Shown: piece by piece, positions 1-9,411 of the stretch | How positions within the stretch are numbered: the first letter of the stretch is position 1 | Layout of the letters: each line of letters begins with the position of its first letter | Assembly (NCBI GenBank): GCA_012518215.1 | Contig: JAAYSV010000006.1 | Coordinates: 62,001-126,000 of the forward strand | Direction of reading: 5' to 3' | From: Bacillota bacterium | GTDB taxonomy: Bacteria; Bacillota; Dethiobacteria; DTU022; PWGO01 | Length of the DNA stretch: 64,000 nucleotides | Position numbers and translations under genes: made by a program | Notes under the pieces: generated by a model | What the model saw: only the letters and a program-made list of their open reading frames with translations | The model's database searches: none | What the model was told of the DNA's origin: nothing

Positions 1-1076
<1,076 letters not shown>

Positions 1077-1094
1077 AGTGAAAGGAAAGATGGT

Positions 1095-2102
1095 ATGAAA
1101 ACTGCTTCCGGGAAACGTCATTATTTTTCTGAAAAGTGGGAGATGGAGCGCATCTGCAGATGGGGTTGCCTGGCCCTGGTAGTTGCTCTGGGCATCATCC
1201 TTTATCTTTACTGGGATCCGTTGCGATCCAATGATCTTGTAAAAGCTTTTCATGTTAGAACTGCTGTTCCGGCAGTGGAATATTTCTTCCGCTTCATCAC
1301 TTTCTGGGGCGACGAGCAAGGGCTCGTCATCGCCATCGCTCTGTTTTTCTGGTGTATCGACAAGGCATTGGGATTCGGAACGATGGTGGCATTGTTGGTT
1401 TCCGGGATCTATTCTTTTCTGCTCAAAGGATATTTCATGGAACCGAGGCCGATGATCGAAGGGGTGACCCCTCCGGCCAATTCTTCCTACCCCAGCGGGC
1501 ACACGCTTTCCATAACCGTTGTCTGGGCTTATCTGGCCGCCAACATCAGGAACAAAAAGTTCTGGTTTTTGTCGGTTATCATGATCGTTATGGTGGGCCT
1601 GTCACGGATATTTCTCGGCGTACATTTTCCCGGCGATATAGTCGGTGGGCTTATCTTCGGAATCATCTTTGTTGCGGTTTTTCTATGGGGGGGCCGTCTT
1701 CTGGCAGAACGGCAATTCAAGATATCTCCCGGAGTGAATTTTCTTGTTCAACTCGTCATATTCATCATTATATTTTTTGTATCAACCATGCTGATACCCG
1801 GGACCGATCCTCCCAAGGTGATGGGCTTTTTTGCCGGAATTTGCCTCGGGCATCTTCTGGAAAGGGAATCGATAAAATTTGATGTCAGGGGCAAGTTTTA
1901 TCAGCACCTGCTGAAGATGATTGTCGGCCTTGTTGTGCTGCTCTCCATACAGGCGGGCCTGAAAGTATTGATACCGACTACCGGAACCGTTCCCTCCCTC
2001 TGTTTTGCCCGTTATTTTCTGGCTGGTTTCTGGGTAACATTTTTGGCGCCCCTGGTGTTCGTGGTCACCGGATTGGCCGCGGGGGCAAAGGATCAGGTGT
2101 AG
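1095..2102 (+). CDS. PAP2-family membrane phosphatase
   Basis: Integral membrane protein of 335 residues from the phosphatidic acid phosphatase type 2 superfamily, whose members remove phosphate from lipid phosphates or undecaprenyl pyrophosphate at the outer membrane face. All three family motifs are visible: KGYFMEPRP (K-x6-RP), SYPSGH, and SRIFLGVHFPGD (SR-x5-H-x3-D). After the motif region there are four or five further hydrophobic segments, so the protein is longer than minimal PAP2 enzymes. It starts 18 bases after ligA and probably shares its transcript. The substrate cannot be told from sequence; undecaprenyl pyrophosphate recycling is one possibility. Confidence 0.9.
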   Translation: MKTASGKRHYFSEKWEMERICRWGCLALVVALGIILYLYWDPLRSNDLVKAFHVRTAVPAVEYFFRFITFWGDEQGLVIAIALFFWCIDKALGFGTMVALLVSGIYSFLLKGYFMEPRPMIEGVTPPANSSYPSGHTLSITVVWAYLAANIRNKKFWFLSVIMIVMVGLSRIFLGVHFPGDIVGGLIFGIIFVAVFLWGGRLLAERQFKISPGVNFLVQLVIFIIIFFVSTMLIPGTDPPKVMGFFAGICLGHLLERESIKFDVRGKFYQHLLKMIVGLVVLLSIQAGLKVLIPTTGTVPSLCFARYFLAGFWVTFLAPLVFVVTGLAAGAKDQV

Positions 2103-2285
2103 GAATGTGGCCTGTTTCGCATTTATGTTGATATCGATCAATATAATATATTGTTTCTCCGGATGCACTACGTAAATTCTGCAATGTTTGCACACACGAA
2201 CAATACATTTTCCCTGCAATGATTCCGGCAACCCTGTAATTACAAGTTTATTGCCGTTCCGGGAGTTTTGTATCGCTGGAAGCTA

Positions 2286-2314
2286 CCCCGGGGCAAGTAT
2301 TACCGGGTTTTTTT
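2286..2314 (+). terminator. Hairpin with T-run upstream of the dehydratase gene
   Basis: Arms CCCGG (2287-2291) and CCGGG (2303-2307) are followed directly by seven T residues (2308-2314). This is a short but terminator-like structure only about 50 bases before the start codon at 2365. It could end transcription from the PAP2 gene or act as an attenuator. The stem is only five to six pairs, so confidence is low. Confidence 0.4.
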
Positions 2315-2364
2315 CAACAAAAAATCACCTGAGCGGTGAAAATATTGAAATGGAGGATAATTGT

Positions 2365-3795
2365 ATGGGTATTATTTCGGCGGAGGAGTATATCGAAAGG
2401 ATAAAGAAGTTGAAACCCAATATCTATATGGGAGGGGAGGTGGTTGGCCGTGACCATCCGGCACTGAAACCGGGTCTTGATCTTATCGTCGACACCTATG
2501 AACGGGTTGGCGATAAAGATTTGCAGGGCTTGATAACGGCAACTTCCCATCTTACCGGCGAGGAAATTCACCGGTTGAACCATATCCACCAGAGTTCCGA
2601 TGACCTGCTCAAGAAACAGGAATGTACGCGTTTGCTCTGTCAGAAAGCAGGGGGATGTGTACAACGTTGCATGGGCATCGATGCATTGAATGCTCTCACG
2701 GTGGTATCCAAGGATGCCGATGATAATTACGGAACTGAATATTATCCGCGCTTGCTGGAATTCATCAAATATTTTCAGAAAAACGATCTGGTCGGCTGCT
2801 GTGCACAATCCGATGTCAAGGGGGATCGTTCCAGGCGGCCGTTCGAGCAGAGTGATCCAGACCTTTACCTGCGGGTAATAGAGAGAAACAATAAAGGAAT
2901 CATCGTCAGAGGTTGCAAGGCACACAATTCCAACGCCCCTTACAGTGACGAGATCATCGTGGTGCCGACCCGGTTGATGACCGAGGAAGATGTTGACTGG
3001 TCGGTGGCTTTTTCCATTCCTGCTGACACCAAGGGGATAAAACAGGTCGTCCGCGTGGCTGCACCTCGCGAGAGAAAATATCTCAAGACACCCCATCGTT
3101 TCGGGCTGGCCGATTCATACACCATATTTGACGATGTCCTGGTGCCCTGGGAGAGGGTATTCCTTTGCGGGGAAACTTTCTTTGCCAGTTTTGCAGCAAT
3201 GCTTTTCGCCACTTTCCACCGACACAGCTATACCGGCTGCAAACCGGCAATAACGGACATCATCCTGGGGGCAACAGCTCTGGTAGCCGAGTACAATGGC
3301 GTTGCCGAAGCTTCCCATGTAAAAGATAAACTTTCCGAGCTGATCGCCACGGGTGAACTGGTTTACAGCGCGGGTATCGCTGCTTCCGTTAAATCCACGG
3401 TGGCTGCTTCCGGCACACATATACCCAATATCATCTATACGAATGTGGGACGTTATCATGCCGGGGTCAGCCTCTATCATGAAATAGAGACGCTGGCGGA
3501 CGTGGCTGGCGGTCTGCCGGCAACCTTGCCCATGGAGGACGAATTTTTTGTACCGGAGTTGAAAGAGTTGATGGACAAATACATCATGCGCAAAGACGGC
3601 GTCCCGGCCGAGGACCAGCATCGGCTCTTCCGGGGCATCTCGGACATGATCTGCTCGTCGTACGGCGGGGTGGCGCTGGTAGGGGGGTTGCATGGTGGCG
3701 GTTCCCCGATCATGGAAAAAATAGCCATCCGCAACCAGTATGATATCGATTATCGTAAAAACCTGGTGAAGTACCTCTGCGGTATCAAGAAATAA
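2365..3795 (+). CDS. 4-hydroxybutyryl-CoA dehydratase / 4-hydroxyphenylacetate 3-hydroxylase family protein (AbfD-like)
   Basis: This 476-residue flavoprotein belongs to the family of AbfD, which dehydrates 4-hydroxybutyryl-CoA to crotonyl-CoA by a radical mechanism using FAD and a [4Fe-4S] cluster. The ATG at 2365 is chosen because GGAGG lies eight bases upstream; the open frame extends further 5' without a better site. The four cluster ligands known in Clostridium aminobutyricum AbfD (C99, C103, H292, C299) have counterparts: C98 and C102 in GGCVQRCMG, and H285 and C292 in HRHSYTGC with the same seven-residue spacing. A hydroxylase of this superfamily would lack them, so the dehydratase/isomerase branch is favoured. 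No succinate semialdehyde or CoA-transferase genes adjoin it, so the pathway is unclear. It stands alone between two hairpins. Confidence 0.85.
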   Translation: MGIISAEEYIERIKKLKPNIYMGGEVVGRDHPALKPGLDLIVDTYERVGDKDLQGLITATSHLTGEEIHRLNHIHQSSDDLLKKQECTRLLCQKAGGCVQRCMGIDALNALTVVSKDADDNYGTEYYPRLLEFIKYFQKNDLVGCCAQSDVKGDRSRRPFEQSDPDLYLRVIERNNKGIIVRGCKAHNSNAPYSDEIIVVPTRLMTEEDVDWSVAFSIPADTKGIKQVVRVAAPRERKYLKTPHRFGLADSYTIFDDVLVPWERVFLCGETFFASFAAMLFATFHRHSYTGCKPAITDIILGATALVAEYNGVAEASHVKDKLSELIATGELVYSAGIAASVKSTVAASGTHIPNIIYTNVGRYHAGVSLYHEIETLADVAGGLPATLPMEDEFFVPELKELMDKYIMRKDGVPAEDQHRLFRGISDMICSSYGGVALVGGLHGGGSPIMEKIAIRNQYDIDYRKNLVKYLCGIKK

Positions 3796-3827
3796 GATCT
3801 GCATGCAGGCTGTGGAACAGGGTAAAT

Positions 3828-3871
3828 CAACGGCGGGAGCTGAATGTTCCCGCCGTTGAAATAATTTCTTT
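3828..3871 (+). terminator. Intrinsic terminator after the dehydratase gene
   Basis: A perfect 11-bp stem (3828-3838 with 3848-3858) with a 9-base loop is followed by a T-rich stretch. It lies 33 bases after the stop codon of the AbfD-like gene. Confidence 0.8.
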
Positions 3872-4017
3872 CAATATTTTTCCGGTGGAAAGGAGAGGCC
3901 GTTGGAAGCATTTTACTACAGGGTCGAGGGTAGAGCGAGACCATGAATGGGGGTTTGCGCCGGCAGCATTTGTTTGCAAACTAATCGGGCAGATGGTTTA
4001 CAGATGCGTGGCCGGCG

Positions 4018-4275
4018 TTATCCCCGTTTATTTCTGTCTATCAAGTTTTGAATTTTTCTTTTTATTTTCTCCTGCTGATTCACTTTTTCCGTTTCAAGCA
4101 TGGTGACGGAGACGACATTGCCCTCTTCAATGCAGGCCAACAGTATGTCCCCCTCGGTTATCCCCGGGGGGAGTTGTTCAAGCGGGATATCATACCTGAC
4201 AGTCTCATCCCGGCGCAGGAGCAAGACGGCCAAATCTTCTTCGATCCGATCTACCGTGTATTCATGACAGGACAT
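4018..4275 (-). CDS. DUF3006 domain protein
   Basis: Small protein of 85 residues with the DUF3006 pattern: an N-terminal 'YTVDRIEEDLAVLLL' strand, then a proline-rich turn 'IPLEQLPPGITEGDIL' and a charged C-terminal helix. DUF3006 proteins are commonly encoded next to ComEC-like metallo-beta-lactamase hydrolases, and that is the arrangement here: its start overlaps the end of the upstream hydrolase gene by 14 bases, indicating translational coupling. Biochemical function is unknown. Confidence 0.75.
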   Translation of the reverse strand: MSCHEYTVDRIEEDLAVLLLRRDETVRYDIPLEQLPPGITEGDILLACIEEGNVVSVTMLETEKVNQQEKIKRKIQNLIDRNKRG

Positions 4276-5242
4276 TTTTACAAAACCACTCCCATATATA
4301 TTTCAATATTTCTATTATTGCCGGGAATGCATGCGGAGTACCCGTTTCAACGGTGTAGGTTTGACCATCCGATCTGATAACGATATCACCGTGGAGATCG
4401 GTACGGAAAATATCCATGTTTCTTTTCTGTAAAGTATCCAGTGTTTCCTGGTGCGGGTGGCCGTAGGGATTTCCCGCGCCGCACATGATAACAGCCACCG
4501 AAGGGTTGGCTACTTGCAAGAACTGATCGGAAGAAGAGGATCTGCTTCCATGGTGGCCCACTTTCAATATCTGTATTCCGGAAAAATCGCTGCATTCAAG
4601 AATTTCCGATTCCGCTTCTTTCTCGGCATCACCGGTAAATAAAAAACCAACCTGGCCGTGAACCATTTCTATTACGATGGAGGCGTTGTTCGCTTTTGCG
4701 TAACTTTCTATTTTTTTGCCTTTCCCGGGGTGGAGTATCCTTATCGAAACTGATGGGTCGAGGTCAATCACATCTCCTGACCGGGCGAGAGTGAAGGGTA
4801 TATCCTTTTGCTCTATTCTGGTCAGGTAGTCTTCATATGTCTTTGATGTATGTGGATAACCCGAATCGATTACCAGGCCTACGGTAATTTTATCAAGAAT
4901 GCCTATCAAGCCCCCGATATGGTCAGCATGGGGGTGGGTTGATATAACGATGTCGATTTTGTCAATCAATTGTTTGCCCAGATAGGAAAGCACTGTTTGG
5001 CTTTCCTTTCTGTCTCCGGCATCAATCAATATGGTCTTCCTGTTAGGTGCAATTACCAGGATGCTGTCTCCCTGTCCCACATCAATAAAATGGGCTTCAA
5101 GAAGGGCGTTGTCTGTATCGGTTTTGTTATCCCCGTTCAGATTGCCATATACAGGGTTGGCAACTGCCACGGTGCAATGCAGTAACATGCACAGGCAGAT
5201 AAGTGCTGCCAGCAGAAATCTTTTCTGGCCCAATTTTGACAT
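4262..5242 (-). CDS. Secreted ComEC/Rec2-like metallo-beta-lactamase-fold hydrolase
   Basis: Protein of 326 residues resembling the C-terminal hydrolase domain of ComEC. The ATG at 5242 is chosen because AGGAGG lies eight bases upstream; an in-frame ATG 48 bases further 5' has no such site. Residues 1-30 form a signal peptide (a basic start, then a hydrophobic stretch rich in Leu and Cys, ending near VAVANP), so the enzyme is exported or membrane-tethered. The metal-binding core follows: FIDVGQGDSILV, then STHPHADHIGG (HxHxDH motif), and later GDAEKEAE and VGHHGSRSSS, all standard for this family. Secreted stand-alone versions have been proposed to act on extracellular DNA or nucleotides; that is not shown here. 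It is co-transcribed with the DUF3006 gene. Confidence 0.87.
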   Translation of the reverse strand: MSKLGQKRFLLAALICLCMLLHCTVAVANPVYGNLNGDNKTDTDNALLEAHFIDVGQGDSILVIAPNRKTILIDAGDRKESQTVLSYLGKQLIDKIDIVISTHPHADHIGGLIGILDKITVGLVIDSGYPHTSKTYEDYLTRIEQKDIPFTLARSGDVIDLDPSVSIRILHPGKGKKIESYAKANNASIVIEMVHGQVGFLFTGDAEKEAESEILECSDFSGIQILKVGHHGSRSSSSDQFLQVANPSVAVIMCGAGNPYGHPHQETLDTLQKRNMDIFRTDLHGDIVIRSDGQTYTVETGTPHAFPAIIEILKYIWEWFCKNVLS

Positions 5243-5286
5243 TGCCGGGGCCTCCTGTTCGGGGTTTCTCGTTGGCGGAAACTCGA

Positions 5287-5550
5287 TCATTCCTTTTCTT
5301 CGTCCGGGGGATGATTGATGAAATACTCGCGTTCAAGAAGTTCATGATAGTCTTCCGGTACTGGCACAGCATGTTTGTGTGCGGGATTGTCACCCGCCGA
5401 CAGAATAAAAACCAGCTCATAATTGCCTTCCGGGCTCTTGCGCGGCCACCATCGTTCAAGCATGCCCCCCTCGCGGTCAATGTAGACTTGCACGGCATCA
5501 TCGCACCAGGTAAAAAAACGCTTCTGAATATCATCGATATATTCGTACAT
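5287..5550 (-). CDS. Hypothetical protein, 87 residues
   Basis: I do not recognise this protein. It is acidic and rich in aromatic residues (WWPRKSPEGNYELVFIL near the middle), with no signal peptide or membrane segment. The GGAGGG site about eight bases before the ATG and the 44-base spacing to the secreted hydrolase gene support a real first gene in a three-gene reverse-strand operon. The motif-free composition gives no functional clue. Confidence 0.6.
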   Translation of the reverse strand: MYEYIDDIQKRFFTWCDDAVQVYIDREGGMLERWWPRKSPEGNYELVFILSAGDNPAHKHAVPVPEDYHELLEREYFINHPPDEEKE

Positions 5551-5727
5551 TTACATGCCCTCCAGATCCAAAATCAAATCTTCGGATGGTATGCCTGATG
5601 CAGAATGGGTTACCGGGGATTGCATGGCGGGTTTACTGGAAACGCATGACCGGATCATCTGTTATTGCAGGCTGGATAATGCTGCTCTATACATCGTGAG
5701 CAGTCGCCTGGCAGCTCCATGAAAAAA

Positions 5728-5802
5728 TGGTGGGGACGAGAGGATTTGAACCTCCGACCTCCTGAATGTGAGTCAGGCGCTCTCCCCCTGAGCCACGTCC
5801 CC
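5728..5802 (-). tRNA. tRNA-Val (anticodon CAC)
   Basis: On the reverse strand the 7-bp acceptor stem GGGGACG/CGTCCCC, the D-arm GGCTCAGGGGGAGAGC, an anticodon stem CCTGA/TCAGG with loop CTCACAT, and a GGTTCAAATCC T-arm form a complete cloverleaf. The anticodon is CAC, reading GUG valine codons. The 3' CCA is encoded. Confidence 0.95.
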
Positions 5803-5970
5803 ACGTATATCTATATTTGATTATAGCATCCATGGGAAAAAGGTCAACGAAAAATCCCGCCCTTCTGTTTCCCCGGGTATGTTGATATACACAGATAGGA
5901 AGTTCTGTTATAGTAAAAGTGACAGGATCATCACTTGCTCCGGTTTGAATCATCAAGGAGGTACGTACCC

Positions 5971-6909
5971 TTGAAAAAACAACACCTTTTTGGCCCTGTT
6001 CCTTCGCGGCGACTGGGCCTGTCGCTGGGTATCGACCTGGTCCCGTTCAAAACCTGTTCTCTGAATTGTGTTTACTGTGAATGTGGCCGCACCACGGATC
6101 TGACCATGACCCGGAAGGAATATGTTCCCGTGGCAGCGGTTCTTGCCGAGCTGGATCATTACCTGAAGAGTGATCCCGAACTTGACTACATCACTTTCGC
6201 CGGTTCCGGGGAACCCATGCTGCACGAGCATATCGACCGGGTGGTCGATCACATCAAGGAACGCTATCCGCAATATCCCCTCTGCCTTCTCACCAACGGT
6301 ACGCTTTTTTCTTCCGCCCGGGCACGCGACCAGATCAATCAGATTGACCTGATCGTTCCTTCCCTTGATGCCGCATCGGAAGAGGTATTCCGGAAACTGA
6401 ACCGGCCCCATCCCGATCTTGACTGCAAGGATGTTATTTCCGGACTGGTTTCCCTGCGGCACGAATACAGGGGAGAAATATGCATGGAGGTATTCATCGT
6501 TCCCGGACTGAATGACACTGACGAGGAACTGGCGGCGATCAAAAAAGCCCTGGAAAAAATCAACCCGGACCGGATTCAGCTGGGAACGCTGGATCGACCG
6601 GGAACGGAGGCATGGGTGAAGGAGGCCGCGCCGAACAGGATGTTGGAAATTGCCGAGCAACTGGGCTGTGAAGCTGAGTTGATCGAAGAGGAACCATCTC
6701 TAGCGAAAACCCCTGCCTTTGATACCGGTTATGCTGATACGATCCTGCAAACTTTACAGCGCAGGCCCTGTACCGTCGAGGATCTTTCCCGCATCATCGG
6801 TGCCCGACCCGCGGAGGTGCAGAAATATCTGCGCCAACTTTTATCTGCAGGATTGGTCGAGATGGAACGACAGAAAAGGGGCGTATTCATCAGAATCAAA
6901 GGTCATTGA
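5971..6909 (+). CDS. Radical SAM protein with C-terminal winged-helix domain
   Basis: Protein of 312 residues. The TTG at 5971 is chosen because AAGGAGGT lies eight bases upstream and the next residues (KKQHLFGPVPSRRLGLSLG) match the usual N-terminus of this COG0731-like family. The CxxxCxxC cluster motif is present as CSLNCVYC, followed by CGRTTDLT. The radical SAM barrel fills about the first 220 residues (FAGSGEPMLH and LLTNGTL are typical). The last 70 residues look like a winged helix (VEDLSRIIGARPAEVQKYLRQL), suggesting DNA binding or a substrate-recruiting function. The reaction is unknown. No gene partner is contiguous: the tRNA upstream is on the other strand and the next gene has its own promoter. 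Confidence 0.85.
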   Translation: MKKQHLFGPVPSRRLGLSLGIDLVPFKTCSLNCVYCECGRTTDLTMTRKEYVPVAAVLAELDHYLKSDPELDYITFAGSGEPMLHEHIDRVVDHIKERYPQYPLCLLTNGTLFSSARARDQINQIDLIVPSLDAASEEVFRKLNRPHPDLDCKDVISGLVSLRHEYRGEICMEVFIVPGLNDTDEELAAIKKALEKINPDRIQLGTLDRPGTEAWVKEAAPNRMLEIAEQLGCEAELIEEEPSLAKTPAFDTGYADTILQTLQRRPCTVEDLSRIIGARPAEVQKYLRQLLSAGLVEMERQKRGVFIRIKGH

Positions 6910-6964
6910 CACGCTTGCCGGAACGTGACCAGGGCATGTTTGGGAGTGGTGGACAAATCATTCC

Positions 6965-6993
6965 TTGACACCCGGACAGGCCTGTGATATATT
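6965..6993 (+). promoter_or_regulatory. Sigma-A-type promoter for the importer operon leader
   Basis: A perfect TTGACA (6965-6970) and TATATT (6988-6993) are separated by 17 bases. Transcription would start near 7000, about 320 bases before the first gene, leaving a long leader that contains the structured element and terminator described next. Confidence 0.75.
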
Positions 6994-7025
6994 TATTTTC
7001 GGATTGTTTGGCATATTGCCAGAAA

Positions 7026-7162
7026 ATTGAATAGTCTTATTTCCGAGCATTGGAACCTAAGGGAACATGGGTCCTATGGATTCAATGCCGTCAGCTCGGG
7101 GAGCTGGCCGGGGTATAATTTGGAAACGAATATGCCTTACCCTATGTACAAGGAAATTCAAT
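7026..7162 (+). ncRNA. Structured leader RNA, candidate riboswitch (possibly Moco/Tuco type)
   Basis: Several mutually compatible helices can be drawn by hand. A closing stem pairs ATTTCC (7039-7044) with GGAAAT (7152-7157), extended by ATTGA/TCAAT (7026-7030, 7158-7162). Inside are GCATTG/CAATGC (7047-7052, 7083-7088) enclosing an ACC...GGGT hairpin, an 8-bp hairpin GTCAGCTC/GAGCTGGC around 7090-7108, and GGGTA/TACCC (7111-7115, 7138-7142) enclosing ATTTG-GAAA-CGAAT, a GNRA tetraloop hairpin. This multibranch layout with a GNRA loop, and short stretches such as GCCGT...GGCC and TGGAAA...ATATGCCTTAC, remind me of the molybdenum cofactor riboswitch, compared from memory with the E. coli moaA leader. 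A structured regulatory leader is well supported; the ligand class is a guess. Confidence 0.6.
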
Positions 7163-7169
7163 CATGCAC

Positions 7170-7228
7170 AAGTCGGTTTTCTTGTATATAAAGAAAATCG
7201 GCTTTTTGTTTATATTCTTTTTTTTTAT
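7170..7228 (+). terminator. Leader terminator (probable expression platform)
   Basis: A 14-bp stem with two G-U pairs (7170-7183 with 7191-7204), a 7-base loop and a following T-rich tract form an intrinsic terminator inside the leader, after the structured element and about 95 bases before the first start codon at 7323. Its position implies conditional read-through. Confidence 0.8.
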
Positions 7229-7322
7229 CTCCATTCTGTAGCCGGCGACAAACAGGGATAAAAAAACGGGACGTTGCAATGATGCTTGAAAAATCCAAAG
7301 AAGCTTAAATGGGAGGATGATC

Positions 7323-8375
7323 ATGAAAAACAATTGCCATGGAAGAAACTTTCTGTATCTGTTGTTGCTGATCCTCATGTTGATGCCGTTTGCAGCTGTC
7401 GGTTGCGGGGATCAAGATCTGCAGGGGGACGATGAAGGCCAGGATGTTGCCGGCACTGTAGAACTGACCGATATGCTTGGACGAAAGGTGGTGGTTCCTG
7501 AAAACGTGGAAAGGATTGCTGCCCTGAGGCATCTGGGGACAATGGTATTTGCTTTGGGCGAGCAGGATAAATTGGTACATCAAGGGTTGTTTGATGCTGC
7601 CGGCCGTGCCATGGCTGATCTTGATCCGGAATTTGCCGCTCTGCCCTTTTTCAAAAATGCATCCGTGGAAGAACTGATGAAATTGAAAGTGGATTTGTTC
7701 TTCAATTATGTCGATACCGATCCCAGGGAAATAGAACAGCTGGCCGAGGTTGGCATCCCTTTCATTGCTTTGAAAAGTGAAACCATGGAAGAGAGCTACG
7801 AGGCAGTCCGTATCATGGGAAAAGCTTTGAAAGTTGAAGACAGAGCGGAAGAGTACATAGCGGCCTGCCAGGAAATTGTCAACCTGGTGGAAACCAGAAC
7901 GGACAAAATACCCCGCGGGGAGAGGCCCAGGGTATTCTTTGCGGGTCCCAAAAGTATATATACCGCTGCCACCGGTGAGATGCTGCAGGATACGATGATC
8001 AAAATGGCCGGGGGAATCAATGTGGCGGAAGACGTTGTGGGCCGATGGGCGCAGATTTCTCCGGAACAGCTGGTCGAATGGAATCCCGATATCATTTTTC
8101 TGGGATCGAGCCTCGATCAGTATGCGGCCGAAGATGTTTTCGGAAATACGGCAATTCAATCAGTGAATGCCATCAAGAACAACAGGGTATATCCTTTCCC
8201 ATCCAATATCGGATGGTGGGATTTCCCCGCACCCCACTGTGTTCTGGGAATTGAATGGATGGCTACCAAATTGCACCCGGAACTCTACCGGGACATAGAC
8301 ATGACCGAAGTTGCTGATGAGTTTTACCTTAATTACATGGGCCGGACCTTTACCGAACTTGGAGGCAAGCTTTGA
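7323..8375 (+). CDS. Lipoprotein substrate-binding protein of a FecCD-type ABC importer
   Basis: Class III periplasmic-binding-protein fold (BtuF/FepB type), 350 residues, for metal chelates, corrinoids or oxyanions. The ATG at 7323 follows GGGAGG by six bases; another ATG six bases upstream abuts that site and is unlikely. A lipoprotein signal peptide ends in the lipobox AVGC around residue 26. The mature part starts with the typical 'VELTDMLGRKVVVPENVERIAAL' segment (split here for length: VELTDMLGRK, VVVPENVERIAAL) and contains WNPDIIFLG near residue 260. It heads an operon with permease, ATPase and NTPase. The leader suggests metabolite control; if the leader senses molybdenum or tungsten cofactor, the substrate would be molybdate or tungstate, as for the FecCD-type MolBCA system. 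Iron chelate or cobalamin remain alternatives. Confidence 0.85.
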   Translation: MKNNCHGRNFLYLLLLILMLMPFAAVGCGDQDLQGDDEGQDVAGTVELTDMLGRKVVVPENVERIAALRHLGTMVFALGEQDKLVHQGLFDAAGRAMADLDPEFAALPFFKNASVEELMKLKVDLFFNYVDTDPREIEQLAEVGIPFIALKSETMEESYEAVRIMGKALKVEDRAEEYIAACQEIVNLVETRTDKIPRGERPRVFFAGPKSIYTAATGEMLQDTMIKMAGGINVAEDVVGRWAQISPEQLVEWNPDIIFLGSSLDQYAAEDVFGNTAIQSVNAIKNNRVYPFPSNIGWWDFPAPHCVLGIEWMATKLHPELYRDIDMTEVADEFYLNYMGRTFTELGGKL

Positions 8376-8396
8376 TCATTTCTTTGGAGGAATAAG

Positions 8397-9407
8397 ATGA
8401 AGAGGTCCGTTCCTTTGATAATTATCATTGTATTTGTTGTTTCCATCATCGTCGCTTTGAATTCCGGGCGCTATCCTGTTTCCATTGTAGATGCCGCCAG
8501 GCATTTTCTCTCCGGGGCCGGGTTGACGGGCAACCGGGAACCTCTGGCCCCGGAAATGTGGGATGTGTTATACAGTATACGCCTGCCCCGCATAGTGCTT
8601 GCCCTGGCCGTGGGGGCGGCACTTTCCGTATCCGGAGCAGTATTTCAAGCTCTTTTTCGCAATCCCCTGGCCTCTCCCGATCTGCTGGGGGCCACTGCGG
8701 GTGCAAGTTTCGGTGCGGTTCTGGCTCTGCTCATTTTTCCTCCATTGAGCGTCTGGATACGTTTTTCGTCTTTTATATTTGGTATCGTGGCTGTTGCAGG
8801 TACCTATATACTGGCCTCGAGGAGCAGGGACAGGTCTGCTGCAGTTCTTATACTGGCCGGAATTGTAATCTCGGCCATATTTCAAGCGGGGGTCTCCATC
8901 ATAAAGTATCTTGCTGAACCCTACAATGAATTGCAGAAGATCGTTTTCTGGCTCATGGGCAGCCTTCAGGCCACCACATGGTCTTCTATCAGGGGGGTTC
9001 TGGGGATTACCGTTATCTGTACAGCCCTGGTGACCATTTTCAGCTGGCAATTGAATCTGATGTCCCAGGAAGATGAACAAGCTTTGTCGCTGGGGGTGGA
9101 CATTTTCAAATGGCGTATTTTCTATATCGTTATCACGGCGTTGATGATTTCTGTCAGCGTTTCCACCTGCGGTACCATCGGCTGGATTGGCCTTATCGTT
9201 CCTCATATAGCTCGCTACATCGTGGGTGCCGAGCACAAAAAATTGATCGTCACCGCGGCTTTTCTGGGAGCAGCGTTGATGCTCCTCATGGACACTGCTG
9301 CACGTTCCTTGCTGAGTTCCGAGATTCCAATTTCCATTGTTACATCCTTGATTGGAGCACCATTTCTGGGTTATCTGATTTTAAGTCAAAGAAAGGGGAT
9401 GGCGTGA
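8397..9407 (+). CDS. FecCD-family ABC transporter permease
   Basis: Membrane protein of 336 residues with about ten predicted transmembrane helices. It carries the family hallmarks: LRLPRIVLALAVGAALSVSGA-like sequence near residue 65 (SIRLPRIVLALAVGAAL), FRNPLASPDLLGATAGASFG at the first cytoplasmic loop region, and GWIGLIVPHIARYIVG near residue 265, the coupling region that contacts the ATPase. It follows the binding protein by 21 bases and is followed four bases later by the ATPase, indicating one operon. The sequence does not reveal the transported substrate. Confidence 0.93.
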   Translation: MKRSVPLIIIIVFVVSIIVALNSGRYPVSIVDAARHFLSGAGLTGNREPLAPEMWDVLYSIRLPRIVLALAVGAALSVSGAVFQALFRNPLASPDLLGATAGASFGAVLALLIFPPLSVWIRFSSFIFGIVAVAGTYILASRSRDRSAAVLILAGIVISAIFQAGVSIIKYLAEPYNELQKIVFWLMGSLQATTWSSIRGVLGITVICTALVTIFSWQLNLMSQEDEQALSLGVDIFKWRIFYIVITALMISVSVSTCGTIGWIGLIVPHIARYIVGAEHKKLIVTAAFLGAALMLLMDTAARSLLSSEIPISIVTSLIGAPFLGYLILSQRKGMA

Positions 9408-9411
9408 AAAA

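Noticed and set aside
3885-4106. 73-codon forward frame between the dehydratase and DUF3006 genes
   Set aside because: Starts with GTG, overlaps the convergent DUF3006 gene and has no motif; likely chance.
6910-7322. Cobalamin riboswitch for the FecCD importer
   Set aside because: The conserved B12 box and the core segments of that class are not visible in the leader.
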